Shown here: piece after piece, positions 18,373 to 27,187 of the stretch | Layout of the letters: the number at the start of each line of letters is the position of its first letter | Position numbering within the stretch: position 1 is the first letter of the stretch | Assembly: GCA_963721175.1 (NCBI GenBank) | Contig: CAVRIG010000026.1 | Location: 490,892-554,891 of the forward strand | Length of the DNA: 64,000 nucleotides | Reading direction: 5' to 3' | From: Aliishimia sp963721175 | Lineage (GTDB): Bacteria > Pseudomonadota > Alphaproteobacteria > Rhodobacterales > Rhodobacteraceae | The notes under the pieces: model-generated | The model's input: the letters and a program-made list of their open reading frames with translations, nothing else | Database searches by the model: none | Told to the model about the DNA's origin: nothing | Position numbers and translations under genes: made by a program

Positions 18373-18726
18373 TCATTGCGTCCGGTGACAGGCCGAGGCT
18401 TCCACCACCAATCCGTCCACGCCGAATCGCAAGGTCTCGGCCGCCATCACGCCGACATGGTTTTCGTAGGCGATGACCAGCATCTCGTGGCCCTCGAACA
18501 CGTCGCGAACCGTGAACTTCAGCTCAGGTTGATGCCGAAGCGCTTCGGCCCAGTACCTTCTCAACTCGTCCTTGCCGCGCAATTCTCCCCCGCCCACCAG
18601 CGGAACCGCCTTGCGGGAGCGGAACACCACATCCTCGCCATAATGCGCGAGGATGCGAGTCAGGTCATGGCTGTTCCACGCCGCCGCCCAATCGCGGGCG
18701 AAGGCATCGGCATCGGGCAGGCTCAC
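18373..18726 (-). CDS. SnoaL/NTF2-like protein
   Basis: This 117-aa protein starts with GTG at 18726, overlapping the ilvE stop as GTGA. It opens SLPDADAFARDWAAAWNSHDL, followed by HYGEDVVFRSRKAVP and LRRYWAEAL, the cone-like alpha+beta NTF2 fold pattern shared with SnoaL-type proteins. Such proteins bind small hydrophobic ligands or act as isomerases or cyclases; nothing in the sequence fixes which. Its tight placement between ilvE and citF suggests a linked metabolic function. Confidence 0.75.
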   Translation of the reverse strand: MSLPDADAFARDWAAAWNSHDLTRILAHYGEDVVFRSRKAVPLVGGGELRGKDELRRYWAEALRHQPELKFTVRDVFEGHEMLVIAYENHVGVMAAETLRFGVDGLVVEASACHRTQ

Positions 18727-19592
18727 GCCCGCACCAGCGCCTCGTAATCCTTGGCGATATCGCGGGTCATCTCGCCCACCTCGAAATTGTAGTCGCCGAT
18801 CTGACCCACCGGCGTGACTTCCGCCGCGGTCCCCGTCAGCCAGCACTGCTCGAAGCTTTCCATCTCACCCGGGTCGATATGGCGCTCGTTCACCTTGACC
18901 TGCCGGTCCTTCAACATGCCGATGACGGTCTGCCGGGTCAGCCCGTTGAGGAAACAGTCGGGCATCGGCGTATGCACCTCGCCATCCTTGACGAAGAAGA
19001 TGTTGGCACCCGTCGCTTCCGCGACATAACCGCGGTAATCCATGAAGAGCGCATCGACGCAGCCCTTCGCCTCCGCCGCGTGCTTCGACGTCGTGCAGAT
19101 CATGTAGAGACCTGCGGCCTTGGCATGGACCGGGATCGTCTCAGGGCTCGGGCGTTTCCACTTGGAGATGTCGAGCTTGGCGCCCTTGAACTTCGACTCA
19201 CCGTAATAGGCGCCCCATTCCCAGGACGCGATGGCGAGATGCACCGGGTTCCGGGCCGAAGCGACACCCATGTCTTCGCCGGCACCACGCCACGCAAGCG
19301 CGCGGACATAGGCATCGGAGAGGCCATTCACGGTCAGGACTTCCTGCTTCGCCGCTTCGATCTCGTCGACGGTGAAGGGGATCTGGAAATCCAGTTCGCC
19401 GGCGGAGAAATGCAGCCGTTCGGAATGTTTCCGGCTCAGGAAGATCTTGCCGCCATAGGCACGCTCTCCTTCGAACACCGACGAGGCATAGTGCATGGCA
19501 TGGGTCAGGATGTGCACGTTGGCGTCCCGCCAATCCACCATCCGGCCGTCCATCCAGATCTTGCCGTCGCGATCGTCATATGCGCCTGCCAT
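18723..19592 (-). CDS. ilvE: branched-chain amino acid aminotransferase
   Basis: This 289-aa class IV (D-amino acid/branched-chain) PLP aminotransferase carries out the last step of Val, Leu and Ile synthesis or the first of degradation. HAMHYASSVFEGERAYGG is the N-terminal signature, AKAAGLYMICTTSKHAAEAK contains the PLP-binding Lys, and the C-terminal EATGANIFFVKDG and CWLTGTAAEVTPVG bind the cofactor phosphate. It is the first gene of an ilvE, NTF2-like, citF operon and is divergent from petP. Confidence 0.92.
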   Translation of the reverse strand: MAGAYDDRDGKIWMDGRMVDWRDANVHILTHAMHYASSVFEGERAYGGKIFLSRKHSERLHFSAGELDFQIPFTVDEIEAAKQEVLTVNGLSDAYVRALAWRGAGEDMGVASARNPVHLAIASWEWGAYYGESKFKGAKLDISKWKRPSPETIPVHAKAAGLYMICTTSKHAAEAKGCVDALFMDYRGYVAEATGANIFFVKDGEVHTPMPDCFLNGLTRQTVIGMLKDRQVKVNERHIDPGEMESFEQCWLTGTAAEVTPVGQIGDYNFEVGEMTRDIAKDYEALVRA

Positions 19593-19696
19593 GGTTTTCC
19601 CCTCTCACGCCACGCTTTCCAAATATTGCGCAACAAGGTCCGATCCGGACATTTTATTACGCGAAACCTGAGATTCGATAGTTGTTCTCTCTTGGA

Positions 19697-19715
19697 ATGT
19701 CAACAAGGCTGACAT
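19697..19715. promoter_or_regulatory. inverted repeat in ilvE-petP intergenic region, candidate operator
   Basis: ATGTCA (19697-19702) and TGACAT (19710-19715) form a perfect 6-bp inverted repeat with a 7-base spacer, 36 bases before the chosen petP start. Its size fits a MarR-family site, which would imply autoregulation. A second palindrome, TTGCGCAA, lies at about 19625-19632. Binding is inferred. Confidence 0.4.
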
Positions 19716-19750
19716 ATAGTGATGAAAAAATGATCCGAACGAGGCGAAAG

Positions 19751-20263
19751 ATGTCCGAGGGGCAGAGAGCGGCGATCCATACCGGCGAGAACCTGCTGTT
19801 TCTGACCGACGAGCAGTTGCGGCAGGGGATCGAGGCGATGTTCTTCGCCTATCGCGGGTTTACCGCCGATCCGGACCGGATCCTGGCCGACATGGATTAT
19901 GGTCGCGCGCATCACCGCGCCATCCATTTCATAAACCGCGCGCCGGGCACCACCGTGAACAATCTGCTCAACATCCTCGGCGTGACGAAACAATCGCTGA
20001 ACCGCGTGTTGCGCACGCTGATCTCGGATGGACTCGTCGAAAGCCGCGTGGGCCGGACCGACAAGCGCGAGCGCCATCTCTACCTGACGGACCGGGGACG
20101 CGGGCTGGAGGGGGAGTTGTCCGACGCCCAGCGCGCGCGCATGCGGGCCGCCTATCGCGACGCGGGACCCGAAGCGGTCGTCGGATTCCGCAAGGTGCTG
20201 GAGGCGATGATGGATCCCGAGATGCGCCGTGCCTATGCGCGGCTGAAGGAAAGCGGCGCCTGA
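19751..20263 (+). CDS. petP: MarR-family transcriptional regulator PetP
   Basis: This 170-aa winged-helix protein has APGTTVNNLLNILGVTKQSLNR as the recognition region and RVGRTDKRERHLYLTDRG as the beta wing, the normal MarR arrangement. The start at 19751 (MSEGQRAAIHTGE) is chosen because GAGGCG precedes it; in-frame ATGs at 19697 and 19730 lack ribosome sites. Its stop TGA shares its last base with the petR ATG. A MarR gene directly before this response regulator is the petPR pair known from Rhodobacter capsulatus, where it affects bc1 genes. Confidence 0.82.
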   Translation: MSEGQRAAIHTGENLLFLTDEQLRQGIEAMFFAYRGFTADPDRILADMDYGRAHHRAIHFINRAPGTTVNNLLNILGVTKQSLNRVLRTLISDGLVESRVGRTDKRERHLYLTDRGRGLEGELSDAQRARMRAAYRDAGPEAVVGFRKVLEAMMDPEMRRAYARLKESGA

Positions 20264-20961
20264 TGGACCACGATCCCCACGTCCTGATCGTGGATGACGA
20301 CGAACGCATCCGTACGCTTCTGCAGAAGTTCCTGATGCGAAACGGTTTCCTGGTCACCGCGGCTCGCGATGCCGGCCACGCGCGGCGCATCCTCGCGGGC
20401 CTCGATTTCGACATGGTGATCTGCGACGTGATGATGCCGGGCGAGGACGGCGTGAGCCTCACCCGGAGCCTGCGCGAGACGAAGGACACGCCGATCCTGC
20501 TTTTGACGGCCAAGGGCGACACCGAGGACCGGATCAAGGGGCTCGAGGCCGGGGCGGACGATTACCTCGCCAAGCCGTTCGAGCCCAAGGAGCTCTTGTT
20601 GCGGATCAATGCCATCCTGCGGCGCGTCCCCGAAGTGCCACCCGCGCCGCAGACGCCCAAGGTGATTTCGTTGGGCGAGATCCGGTACGATGCCGAACGT
20701 GGGGAGATGTGGCAGGGCGAGGATGTGATCCGGCTGACGGCGACGGAGACCCAGCTGATGCGGATCTTCTCGGCGCAGCTCGGCGAAGCGATGTCGCGGA
20801 CGAAGTTGGTCGAAGAGCTTGGCCGCGACCGCGGGCAGGCGCAGGAGCGCGCGGTCGATGTCCAGATCACGCGATTGCGGCGCAAGATCGAGGCGGACCC
20901 GAAGCAGCCGCGCTATTTGCAGACAGTGCGCGGTGCGGGCTACATGCTGACCACGGACTGA
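20263..20961 (+). CDS. petR: OmpR-type response regulator PetR
   Basis: This 232-aa protein has a receiver domain at residues 1-120: DDDE acidic pocket, phosphoacceptor Asp in FDMVICDVMMPGEDG, Thr in LLLTAKGD, and Lys in YLAKPFEP. An OmpR-like winged helix follows at about 133-230 (RLTATETQLMRIF, then RAVDVQITRLRRKIE and YLQTVRGAGYML). No histidine kinase gene is adjacent. It is translationally coupled to petP. The assignment as PetR rests on that pairing and on its strong similarity pattern; its targets in this strain are inferred. Confidence 0.88.
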   Translation: MDHDPHVLIVDDDERIRTLLQKFLMRNGFLVTAARDAGHARRILAGLDFDMVICDVMMPGEDGVSLTRSLRETKDTPILLLTAKGDTEDRIKGLEAGADDYLAKPFEPKELLLRINAILRRVPEVPPAPQTPKVISLGEIRYDAERGEMWQGEDVIRLTATETQLMRIFSAQLGEAMSRTKLVEELGRDRGQAQERAVDVQITRLRRKIEADPKQPRYLQTVRGAGYMLTTD

Positions 20962-21038
20962 TCGAAAACGTCCCGGTCGCGGACCGGGAGAACCAACATC
21001 AATGGAGGCGCCGGAAAACGCCCGGGGCGAGACCGAAC

Positions 21039-21962
21039 ATGACCACAGCCTTGATCACCCACGAAGATTGCCACGGCCATGTGAACCCCGCCGGCGCGCC
21101 GGAGCAGGTCGCGCGCCTTCACCATGTCCTGAGCGCGCTGGAGGGTCTCGACCTCGCCCGCGAGGAGGCGCCGATGGGAACCGAGGAGCAGGCCAAGCTC
21201 TGCCATGACCCGTCTTATGTCGCCGCGATTGCCGGGCACATTCCACAGAGCGGCGTGGCATGGCTCGACGGCGACACTTACCTGTCGTCCACATCGCTCG
21301 ATGGCATCTACCGCGCGGTGGGTGGTTCCGTGCGGGCAGTCGACATGGTTCTGGACGGCGACGCCGGCAATGCCTTCGTCGCCACTCGCCCGCCCGGTCA
21401 TCATGCCGAGCAGGCAAAGCCGATGGGCTTCTGCATCTTCGGCCACGTGGCGATCGCGGCGAAACACGCGCTGGAACACCGGGGGCTGGGCCGCGTCGCG
21501 GTTCTGGATTTCGACGTCCATCACGGCAACGGCACGCAGGCCCTGCTGCAGGACGACGCGCGCGCACTCTTCGTCTCCTCACACCAGATGCCGCTCTGGC
21601 CGGGCAGCGGTTACGCCTCCGAGACCGGCCCGCACGGCACCATCGTCAACCTGCCGCTCGACCCCGGCAGTGGCGGGCGCGAGATGCGCGAAGTCTGGTC
21701 CGACGCGCTGGAGCGGGTGCGCGAGCATGCGCCCGAACTGATCCTGGTGTCCGCCGGCTTCGACGCCCATTCCGCCGATCCCCTGGCCAACCTGCAATGG
21801 ACTGAGGCGGACTTCGGCTGGATCACCGCGGAAATCTGCGCTCTGGCCGACGAGATCTGTTCCGGCCGGGTGGTCTCCGTCCTGGAGGGCGGATATGATC
21901 TGGACGCGCTGGCCCGATCCGCCCGCGTGCATGTGGATGAATTGATGAAGGCCGCGACATGA
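21039..21962 (+). CDS. histone deacetylase-family (acetoin utilisation-like) hydrolase
   Basis: This 307-aa zinc amidohydrolase has the HDAC-superfamily fold. TRPPGHHAE provides the catalytic His pair, LDFDVHHGNGTQ the zinc Asp/His, and SAGFDAHSADPLANL the second zinc Asp. EGGYDLDALARS closes the domain. It most likely deacetylates a small metabolite such as an acylpolyamine. It begins 77 bases after petR and ends in an ATGA overlap with xseB, so it is the first gene of an operon running through ispA and dxs. The ribosome site (GGGGCGAG) is weak. Confidence 0.9.
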   Translation: MTTALITHEDCHGHVNPAGAPEQVARLHHVLSALEGLDLAREEAPMGTEEQAKLCHDPSYVAAIAGHIPQSGVAWLDGDTYLSSTSLDGIYRAVGGSVRAVDMVLDGDAGNAFVATRPPGHHAEQAKPMGFCIFGHVAIAAKHALEHRGLGRVAVLDFDVHHGNGTQALLQDDARALFVSSHQMPLWPGSGYASETGPHGTIVNLPLDPGSGGREMREVWSDALERVREHAPELILVSAGFDAHSADPLANLQWTEADFGWITAEICALADEICSGRVVSVLEGGYDLDALARSARVHVDELMKAAT

Positions 21963-22201
21963 CCGACACCCCCGTGAACGAAATGAGCTTCGAACAGGCG
22001 ATGGCCGAACTCGAACAGGTATTGAACCAGCTCGAACGCGGGGACGTGGCGCTGGATGAATTGATCAAGCTTTACGAACGGGGTGCCGCACTGAAGGTGC
22101 GCTGCGACACGAAGCTGAAGGAGGCCGAGGAGAAGGTCGCCGCGATCACGCTCGATGCCGACGGCAACCCGACCGGCACCACGCCGGTGGAAGGCAAGTA
22201 A
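21959..22201 (+). CDS. xseB: exodeoxyribonuclease VII small subunit
   Basis: This 80-aa protein has the family core MSFEQAMAELEQVLNQLERG followed by LDELIKLYERGAALKVRCD and the coiled-coil end LKEAEEKVAAI. XseB bundles wrap XseA to form the exonuclease that degrades single-stranded DNA. The ATG overlaps the preceding stop. As in many proteobacteria, it lies just before ispA and dxs. Confidence 0.96.
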   Translation: MTDTPVNEMSFEQAMAELEQVLNQLERGDVALDELIKLYERGAALKVRCDTKLKEAEEKVAAITLDADGNPTGTTPVEGK

Positions 22202-22205
22202 CCCC

Positions 22206-23072
22206 TTGTTCCGCGACAGGCTGACCGACTGCGCCGCGCAGATCCAGGCGCAGTTCGACGCTGTGCTGGGTGCGTTGCAGCCGGTGCCGATCGTGCAGGC
22301 GATGGCCCACGCCACGCGGGGCGGCAAGCGCCTGCGCGGGTTCCTGGTGATGGAGGGCGCGCGGTTGCATGGTGTCGATCCCGTCCGCGCGCTTTTGCCG
22401 GCCACGGGAATCGAGGCGCTGCATGCCTACAGCCTCGTGCACGACGATCTTCCTTGCATGGACAACGACGATCTGCGGCGCGGTTTGCCCACGGTGCACC
22501 GGCACTGGGACGAGGCGACCGCTGTACTCGCCGGCGATGCCTTGCACTCGCTCGCCTTCGAACTGGTCTCGCGGCCCGAGGTCGGGCCGGCCGACGTGCG
22601 GGCCGATCTGACGCTGAGCCTCGCGAAGGCCGCCGGCGCGGAGGGTATGGTTCTGGGCCAGGCGCTCGACATTGCGGCGGAAACGGCAAACACACCTTTG
22701 GATCTCGAGGATGTTCAGGCTCTTCAGAAGGGAAAGACCGGCGCGCTGATCGAATGGGCCGCCTGCGCCGGACCGCGCCTGGCGCAGGCCGACATCGCCC
22801 CACTGGCCGCCTATGCACGCGATCTCGGGCTCGCCTTCCAGATCGCGGACGACGTGCTCGATATCGAGGGGGACGAGGCCATGGTCGGCAAGGCCATCCA
22901 CAAGGACAGCGCGGCGGGCAAGGCCACCTTCGTGTCGCTGCTGGGGCTGGACGGGGCAAAGCGTCGCGCGGCGGAGCTGATGGAGTCGGCCATCTCCAAC
23001 CTAAATGTTTACGGAGAAGCGGGCGGAACATTGCGCGACACGGCGCGGTTCGTTATCTCGCGCGACAGCTAA
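22206..23072 (+). CDS. ispA: farnesyl/geranyl diphosphate synthase (polyprenyl synthetase)
   Basis: This prenyltransferase of about 288 aa condenses IPP with allylic diphosphates. GGKRLRG, the first aspartate-rich motif LVHDDLPCMDNDDLRRG (with the two-residue insertion typical of bacterial FPP synthases), KTGALI and the second motif FQIADDVLDIEGD are all present. I place the start at the TTG at 22206, five bases after the xseB stop; an ATG at 22155 in frame would overlap xseB by 47 bases. It lies directly before dxs. Confidence 0.92.
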   Translation: MFRDRLTDCAAQIQAQFDAVLGALQPVPIVQAMAHATRGGKRLRGFLVMEGARLHGVDPVRALLPATGIEALHAYSLVHDDLPCMDNDDLRRGLPTVHRHWDEATAVLAGDALHSLAFELVSRPEVGPADVRADLTLSLAKAAGAEGMVLGQALDIAAETANTPLDLEDVQALQKGKTGALIEWAACAGPRLAQADIAPLAAYARDLGLAFQIADDVLDIEGDEAMVGKAIHKDSAAGKATFVSLLGLDGAKRRAAELMESAISNLNVYGEAGGTLRDTARFVISRDS

Positions 23073-23090
23073 CTCGACGGAGCCCTTTGG

Positions 23091-25019
23091 ATGATCAAGC
23101 GTCCGGACACGCCATTGCTGGATCAGGTAAACCGCCCGGCGGACCTGAAACGCCTGAGCGACAGCCAGCTGCATCAGATCGCCCGGGAATTGCGGGCCGA
23201 GACGATTTCGGCGGTTTCCGAAACCGGCGGCCACCTGGGTGCGGGGCTCGGGGTGATCGAACTGACCGTCGCGCTCCACGCGATCTTCGACACGCCGCGG
23301 GACAAGCTGATCTGGGACGTCTCGCACCAGACCTACCCGCACAAGATCCTGACCGGGCGCCGCGACCGCATCCGCACGCTGCGCCAGAAGGACGGGCTCA
23401 GCGGCTTCACCAAACGGTCGGAATCGCCCTACGACCCGTTCGGTGCCGCGCACAGTTCCACCTCGATCTCCGCCGCGCTGGGCTTCACCGTCGCCCGCGA
23501 TCTGGGCGGCGCGGTGCCCGAAGGCTCCGGCGACGTGGTGGCGGTGATCGGCGACGGCGCGATGAGTGCGGGCATGGCCTACGAGGCGATGAACAACGCG
23601 GGTGACCTCGGCAAGCGGCTGATCGTGATCCTGAACGACAACGAGATGTCGATTGCCCCGCCAGTGGGCGCGATGTCGTCCTATCTCTCGCGACTCTACG
23701 CCGAGGATCCGTTCCAGGAGTTCAAGGCCGCCGCCAAGGGCGCGGTCAGCCTGCTGCCCGAACCTTTCCGAGAGGGTGCCAAGCGCGCGAAGGACCTGCT
23801 GAAGGGCATGGCCGTGGGCGGCACGCTCTTCGAGGAATTGGGCTTTTCCTACCTCGGGCCGATCGACGGGCACGATCTGGACCAGCTCTTGCCGATCCTG
23901 CGGACCGTCCGCGCGCGGGCCACGGGACCTGTCCTGATCCACGCCATAACTCGGAAGGGCAAGGGCTATGCCCCCGCGGAGGAGGCCAGCGACAGGGGCC
24001 ATGGTGTTGCGAAGTTCGACGTGGTGACCGGGCAGCAGAAGAAGTCCACCTCCAACGCGCCGTCCTACACGTCCGTTTTCGCGAAGGCGTTGCTGGCCGA
24101 GGCGGCGCGTGACGACAAGATCGTGGCCGTGACCGCGGCGATGCCGGACGGCACCGGCCTCAATCTCTTCGCCGAACGCTATCCGTCGCGCTGTTTCGAT
24201 GTGGGCATAGCCGAACAGCACGGGGTGACCTTCTGCGCCGGTCTCGCGGCAGGCGGGATGAAGCCTTTCTGCACGATCTATTCGACGTTCCTGCAGCGCG
24301 GCTACGATCAGGTGGTCCATGACGTGGCGATCCAGCGCCTGCCCGTACGCTTCGCCATCGACCGTGCCGGGCTGGTGGGGGCAGATGGCGCGACCCATGC
24401 CGGCGCCTTCGACGTGGCGTATCTGTCAAACCTGCCAGGCTTCACAGTAATGGCGGCGGCGGACGAGGCCGAACTGGTGCACATGGTCGCGACGGCGGCC
24501 GCGCATTCCGACGGGCCGATCGCCTTCCGCTATCCGCGTGGTGAGGGAGAAGGCGTGGAGATGCCCGAGCGCGGCGAGGTTCTGGAGATCGGCAAGGGTC
24601 GGATCATTCAGGAGGGTGGCCGCGCCGCCATCCTGTCCTTCGGAACCCGTCTGGGCGAGGTCCGGAAGGCCGCCGAGGCGCTGAGCGCGAAGGGCATCAC
24701 CCCGACGATCGCCGACGCGCGGTTCGCCAAGCCGCTGGACCGCGACCTGATCCTGGATCTCGCCGCCAATCACGAGGCGCTGATCACGATCGAGGAAGGC
24801 GCTATCGGCGGGTTCGGCAGCCATGTGGCACAGCTCCTGGCGGAGGAGGGCGTCTTCGACACCGGTCTCAGGTACCGCTCCATGGTGCTGCCCGACATCT
24901 TCATCGACCAGGCCTCGCCGGCGGACATGTACGCGGTGGCGGAGCTCGACGCGAAGCATATCGAAGCGAAGGTTCTGGACACGCTCGGCGTGGCGGCAAT
25001 CGGCAAGGCACGGGCCTGA
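23091..25019 (+). CDS. dxs: 1-deoxy-D-xylulose-5-phosphate synthase
   Basis: This 642-aa thiamine-diphosphate enzyme makes DXP from pyruvate and glyceraldehyde-3-phosphate, the entry step of the MEP isoprenoid pathway. The TPP motif is GDGAMSAGMAYEAMNNAG followed by LNDNEMSIAP. HGVTFCAGLAAGG and DRAGLVGADGATHAG belong to the pyrimidine-binding and active-site segments, and EEGAIGGFGSH is in the C-terminal transketolase domain. It starts 18 bases after ispA. Thiamine need links it functionally, though not genetically, to the thiBPQ importer here. Confidence 0.97.
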   Translation: MIKRPDTPLLDQVNRPADLKRLSDSQLHQIARELRAETISAVSETGGHLGAGLGVIELTVALHAIFDTPRDKLIWDVSHQTYPHKILTGRRDRIRTLRQKDGLSGFTKRSESPYDPFGAAHSSTSISAALGFTVARDLGGAVPEGSGDVVAVIGDGAMSAGMAYEAMNNAGDLGKRLIVILNDNEMSIAPPVGAMSSYLSRLYAEDPFQEFKAAAKGAVSLLPEPFREGAKRAKDLLKGMAVGGTLFEELGFSYLGPIDGHDLDQLLPILRTVRARATGPVLIHAITRKGKGYAPAEEASDRGHGVAKFDVVTGQQKKSTSNAPSYTSVFAKALLAEAARDDKIVAVTAAMPDGTGLNLFAERYPSRCFDVGIAEQHGVTFCAGLAAGGMKPFCTIYSTFLQRGYDQVVHDVAIQRLPVRFAIDRAGLVGADGATHAGAFDVAYLSNLPGFTVMAAADEAELVHMVATAAAHSDGPIAFRYPRGEGEGVEMPERGEVLEIGKGRIIQEGGRAAILSFGTRLGEVRKAAEALSAKGITPTIADARFAKPLDRDLILDLAANHEALITIEEGAIGGFGSHVAQLLAEEGVFDTGLRYRSMVLPDIFIDQASPADMYAVAELDAKHIEAKVLDTLGVAAIGKARA

Positions 25020-25085
25020 AACCAGATTTCGCTTTACGTCGTGGCTGTTTCTCTGCGAAATTCCCTTGCGAAGGGAAAACGCGCC

Positions 25086-25757
25086 ATGAACATCCACGCA
25101 ACACCGGTCATGGTCTACCGCTGGATCACGTTCCTTCTGGCCGGCGGCTACTGCCTTTACCAGCTCCTGAGCCAGGATTACGCCAGCCCGGGCGGACCGT
25201 TCCGGTTCCTCACCATCTGGGCGCTGTTCCTCAGCTTCTACGCTGCCTCGCGCATGCTCGCGCTCTCCGAAGGGCGCATCACGCGGCAGCACAATCGCAC
25301 CGCTGCCGTCGCCGCGGTCGTGAATGTCATGGTGGTGTTCCTCTACTGGAAGCTCTTCTTCACCGACCCCGCGCTGGTCAACGGCCGCGGGCCGATCGTC
25401 TGGCACCAGCAATACTACCTGCATGCACTCGGGCCGGGGTTGCAGATCGTCGACGCACTGTTGATCGCCCGCGTCTTTGGCCGGCCGTGGCGCGCGGCAT
25501 TGCCACTTCTGGCTTTCATCGCCGTCTATTTGACCTGGGCGGAACTTTTCGTTCAACGGTACAACTCCGTGCCGGAAGGCAGCGTGACATCGGGCCTGCC
25601 CTACCCGTTCCTGAACTCGATGGAATTGGATGAACGGCTGTCGTTCTACGGCTCCAACATGGTCATGGCGCTTCTGGTTCTGGCAGGGTTCGCGCTGCTG
25701 AATCTCATGATCCGGCGCCAATCAGATACACCGCGGTCGCGACCAGCGCACCAATGA
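25086..25757 (+). CDS. integral membrane protein, possibly FAR-17a/AIG1-like
   Basis: This 223-aa protein has six hydrophobic segments: YRWITFLLAGGYCLYQLL, FLTIWALFLSFYAASRML, AAVAAVVNVMVVFLYWKLFF, a third-quarter helix, LPLLAFIAVYLTWAELFV, and MALLVLAGFALLNLMI. A conserved-looking WHQQYYLHALGPGLQIVDALL segment recalls the Pr6Pr/FAR-17a membrane family, but that is an impression from layout only. GAAGGGAAAA precedes the ATG at 25086. Its 3' end overlaps exoD tail-to-tail by 53 bases. Confidence 0.6.
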   Translation: MNIHATPVMVYRWITFLLAGGYCLYQLLSQDYASPGGPFRFLTIWALFLSFYAASRMLALSEGRITRQHNRTAAVAAVVNVMVVFLYWKLFFTDPALVNGRGPIVWHQQYYLHALGPGLQIVDALLIARVFGRPWRAALPLLAFIAVYLTWAELFVQRYNSVPEGSVTSGLPYPFLNSMELDERLSFYGSNMVMALLVLAGFALLNLMIRRQSDTPRSRPAHQ

Positions 25758-26285
25758 CCAGATAGCCGAGCAGCACGTAGAGCCCGTCTCGCGTCAGCAG
25801 TCCGAAAGCCAGCAGGGACACCGCGCCGGCCCCGAAACTGGTGACGAACGGCAGAAGCTCCAGAATGGGCCAAAACAGGGACACGATGACACAGGTGACC
25901 GTCGCGACGACGCGCATGGGCGGGGTGGTCAGGATCGGCCAGCGCGTATGGGAATGCCGGTCGAACCACGCCGCAGGACGCCGGAGCCAGGCCACGGCAC
26001 TGCGCAACCGCTTCACCGGAATGGTGCGCCGCAGCAGTGCACCGGGAAGCCAGAGGTAGTCCGGCCCAGGAGCGACTGGCACCCGATGGTCACGATCAGG
26101 CCGGCGGAAACGGTCGGCGCGCCGGGGATGCCCGAAAGCGGCGATACCATCAGGAGCGCGATTATCAGGATGGCGGGTGCAAAGGACCGCTGGCCCAGAT
26201 TGTCGAGCACGGTTTCCACCGAGACCGGCGGCGTCTCCGTCGCGGCGTGGACCTGATCGAGCAGGTCGTTCAGGGTTCTACCCAT
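25705..26285 (-). CDS. ExoD-family exopolysaccharide synthesis protein, frameshifted
   Basis: The N-terminal frame gives LNDLLDQVHAATE, then FAPAILIIALLMVSPLSGIPG and IVTIGCQSLLGR. The neighbouring frame continues at once with DYLWLPGALLRRTI, WFDRHSHTRWPILT and two further hydrophobic segments to the stop at 25705. LGRDYLWLP spans the join, so one base is missing near 26065. Together they make a normal ExoD protein of about 193 aa. The start at 26285 overlaps the SDR gene's stop by eight bases. Confidence 0.82.
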
Positions 26286-27135
26286 TCTCCTCGCTGTCCA
26301 ACAACGCCCGCAATCCGGAACGGTAGTCCGGATGGATCAGGCGCACGCCGAGTTCCTCCTTGATCCGATCGTTGCGCACGCGCTTGCTCTCGGCATAGAA
26401 GCTGCGCGCCATCGGCGTCATCTCCGCCTCTTCGAATGGCACAGCGGGCGGTATCGACATGCCCAGAAGCTCGGCGGCATGGGCGATCACGTCCTGCGGA
26501 GGTGCGGGATCATCGTCGCAGAGGTTGTAGATCCGGCCGGGTTTCGGACGGTCGATCGACGCCTCCAGCACTTGCGCGATGTCATCGACATGGATGCGGC
26601 TGAAGACCTGGCCTTCCTTGATGATTCGGCGCGCCGTGCCCTTGCGCACCTTGGCAAAGGGCCCGCGCGCAGGGCCATAGATGCCGGCCAGCCGAAAGAT
26701 GTGCAGCGGCAGGTCCGGGATCGCCTGCCACGCCGCTTCGGCCTCCTTGCGCCATTGCCCGCGGCGGGTCGAAGGTGCCAGGGCTGTGTCCTCGTCCACC
26801 CAGTCGCCCTCGTGATCGCCATAGACGCCCGTGGTCGATAGATATCCCGCCCAGTGCAGACTTGGCGCCTTTGCGGCAATCGCATCCCGCAGGTGGTGCA
26901 GCACCGGGTCGCCCTGATCTGTCGGTCCCGCGGAGGTCAGCAGATGCGTCGCCGCCTCCAGCGCCTCGGTCATGTCATCGCCGGGAAAGCAGGCTGGCTC
27001 CACGCCTTCGGCCCGCAACTCCCCGAACTTCTCGTGCGAGCGCGTCGTGCCGATCACCCGCCAGCCCTTCGGCAAGAGCCGCCGGGTCAGCGCGCGGGCG
27101 GAATACCCGTGTCCAAAGGAAAGCAGTGTCGTCAT
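26278..27135 (-). CDS. NAD(P)-dependent epimerase/SDR-family oxidoreductase
   Basis: This 285-aa protein begins MTTLLSFGHGYSARALTRRL with a variant dinucleotide-binding turn (GHGYSA), followed by GWRVIGTTRS. Downstream STTGVYGDHEGDWVDE and LAGIYGPARGPFAK give the atypical-SDR active-site region (Tyr in TTGVYGDH). The C-terminal part (IHVDDIAQVLEASI, YNLCDDDPAPPQDV) is typical of YeeZ-like extended SDRs. The Met at 27135 is chosen because the Rossmann fold starts there. The substrate is unknown. It is divergent from the methyltransferase and coupled to exoD. Confidence 0.85.
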   Translation of the reverse strand: MTTLLSFGHGYSARALTRRLLPKGWRVIGTTRSHEKFGELRAEGVEPACFPGDDMTEALEAATHLLTSAGPTDQGDPVLHHLRDAIAAKAPSLHWAGYLSTTGVYGDHEGDWVDEDTALAPSTRRGQWRKEAEAAWQAIPDLPLHIFRLAGIYGPARGPFAKVRKGTARRIIKEGQVFSRIHVDDIAQVLEASIDRPKPGRIYNLCDDDPAPPQDVIAHAAELLGMSIPPAVPFEEAEMTPMARSFYAESKRVRNDRIKEELGVRLIHPDYRSGLRALLDSEENG

Positions 27136-27187
27136 GCGCCTTATGTGGCGGCTTGCATCCGGACCCGCAAGCAAGTTTGATGCACGC

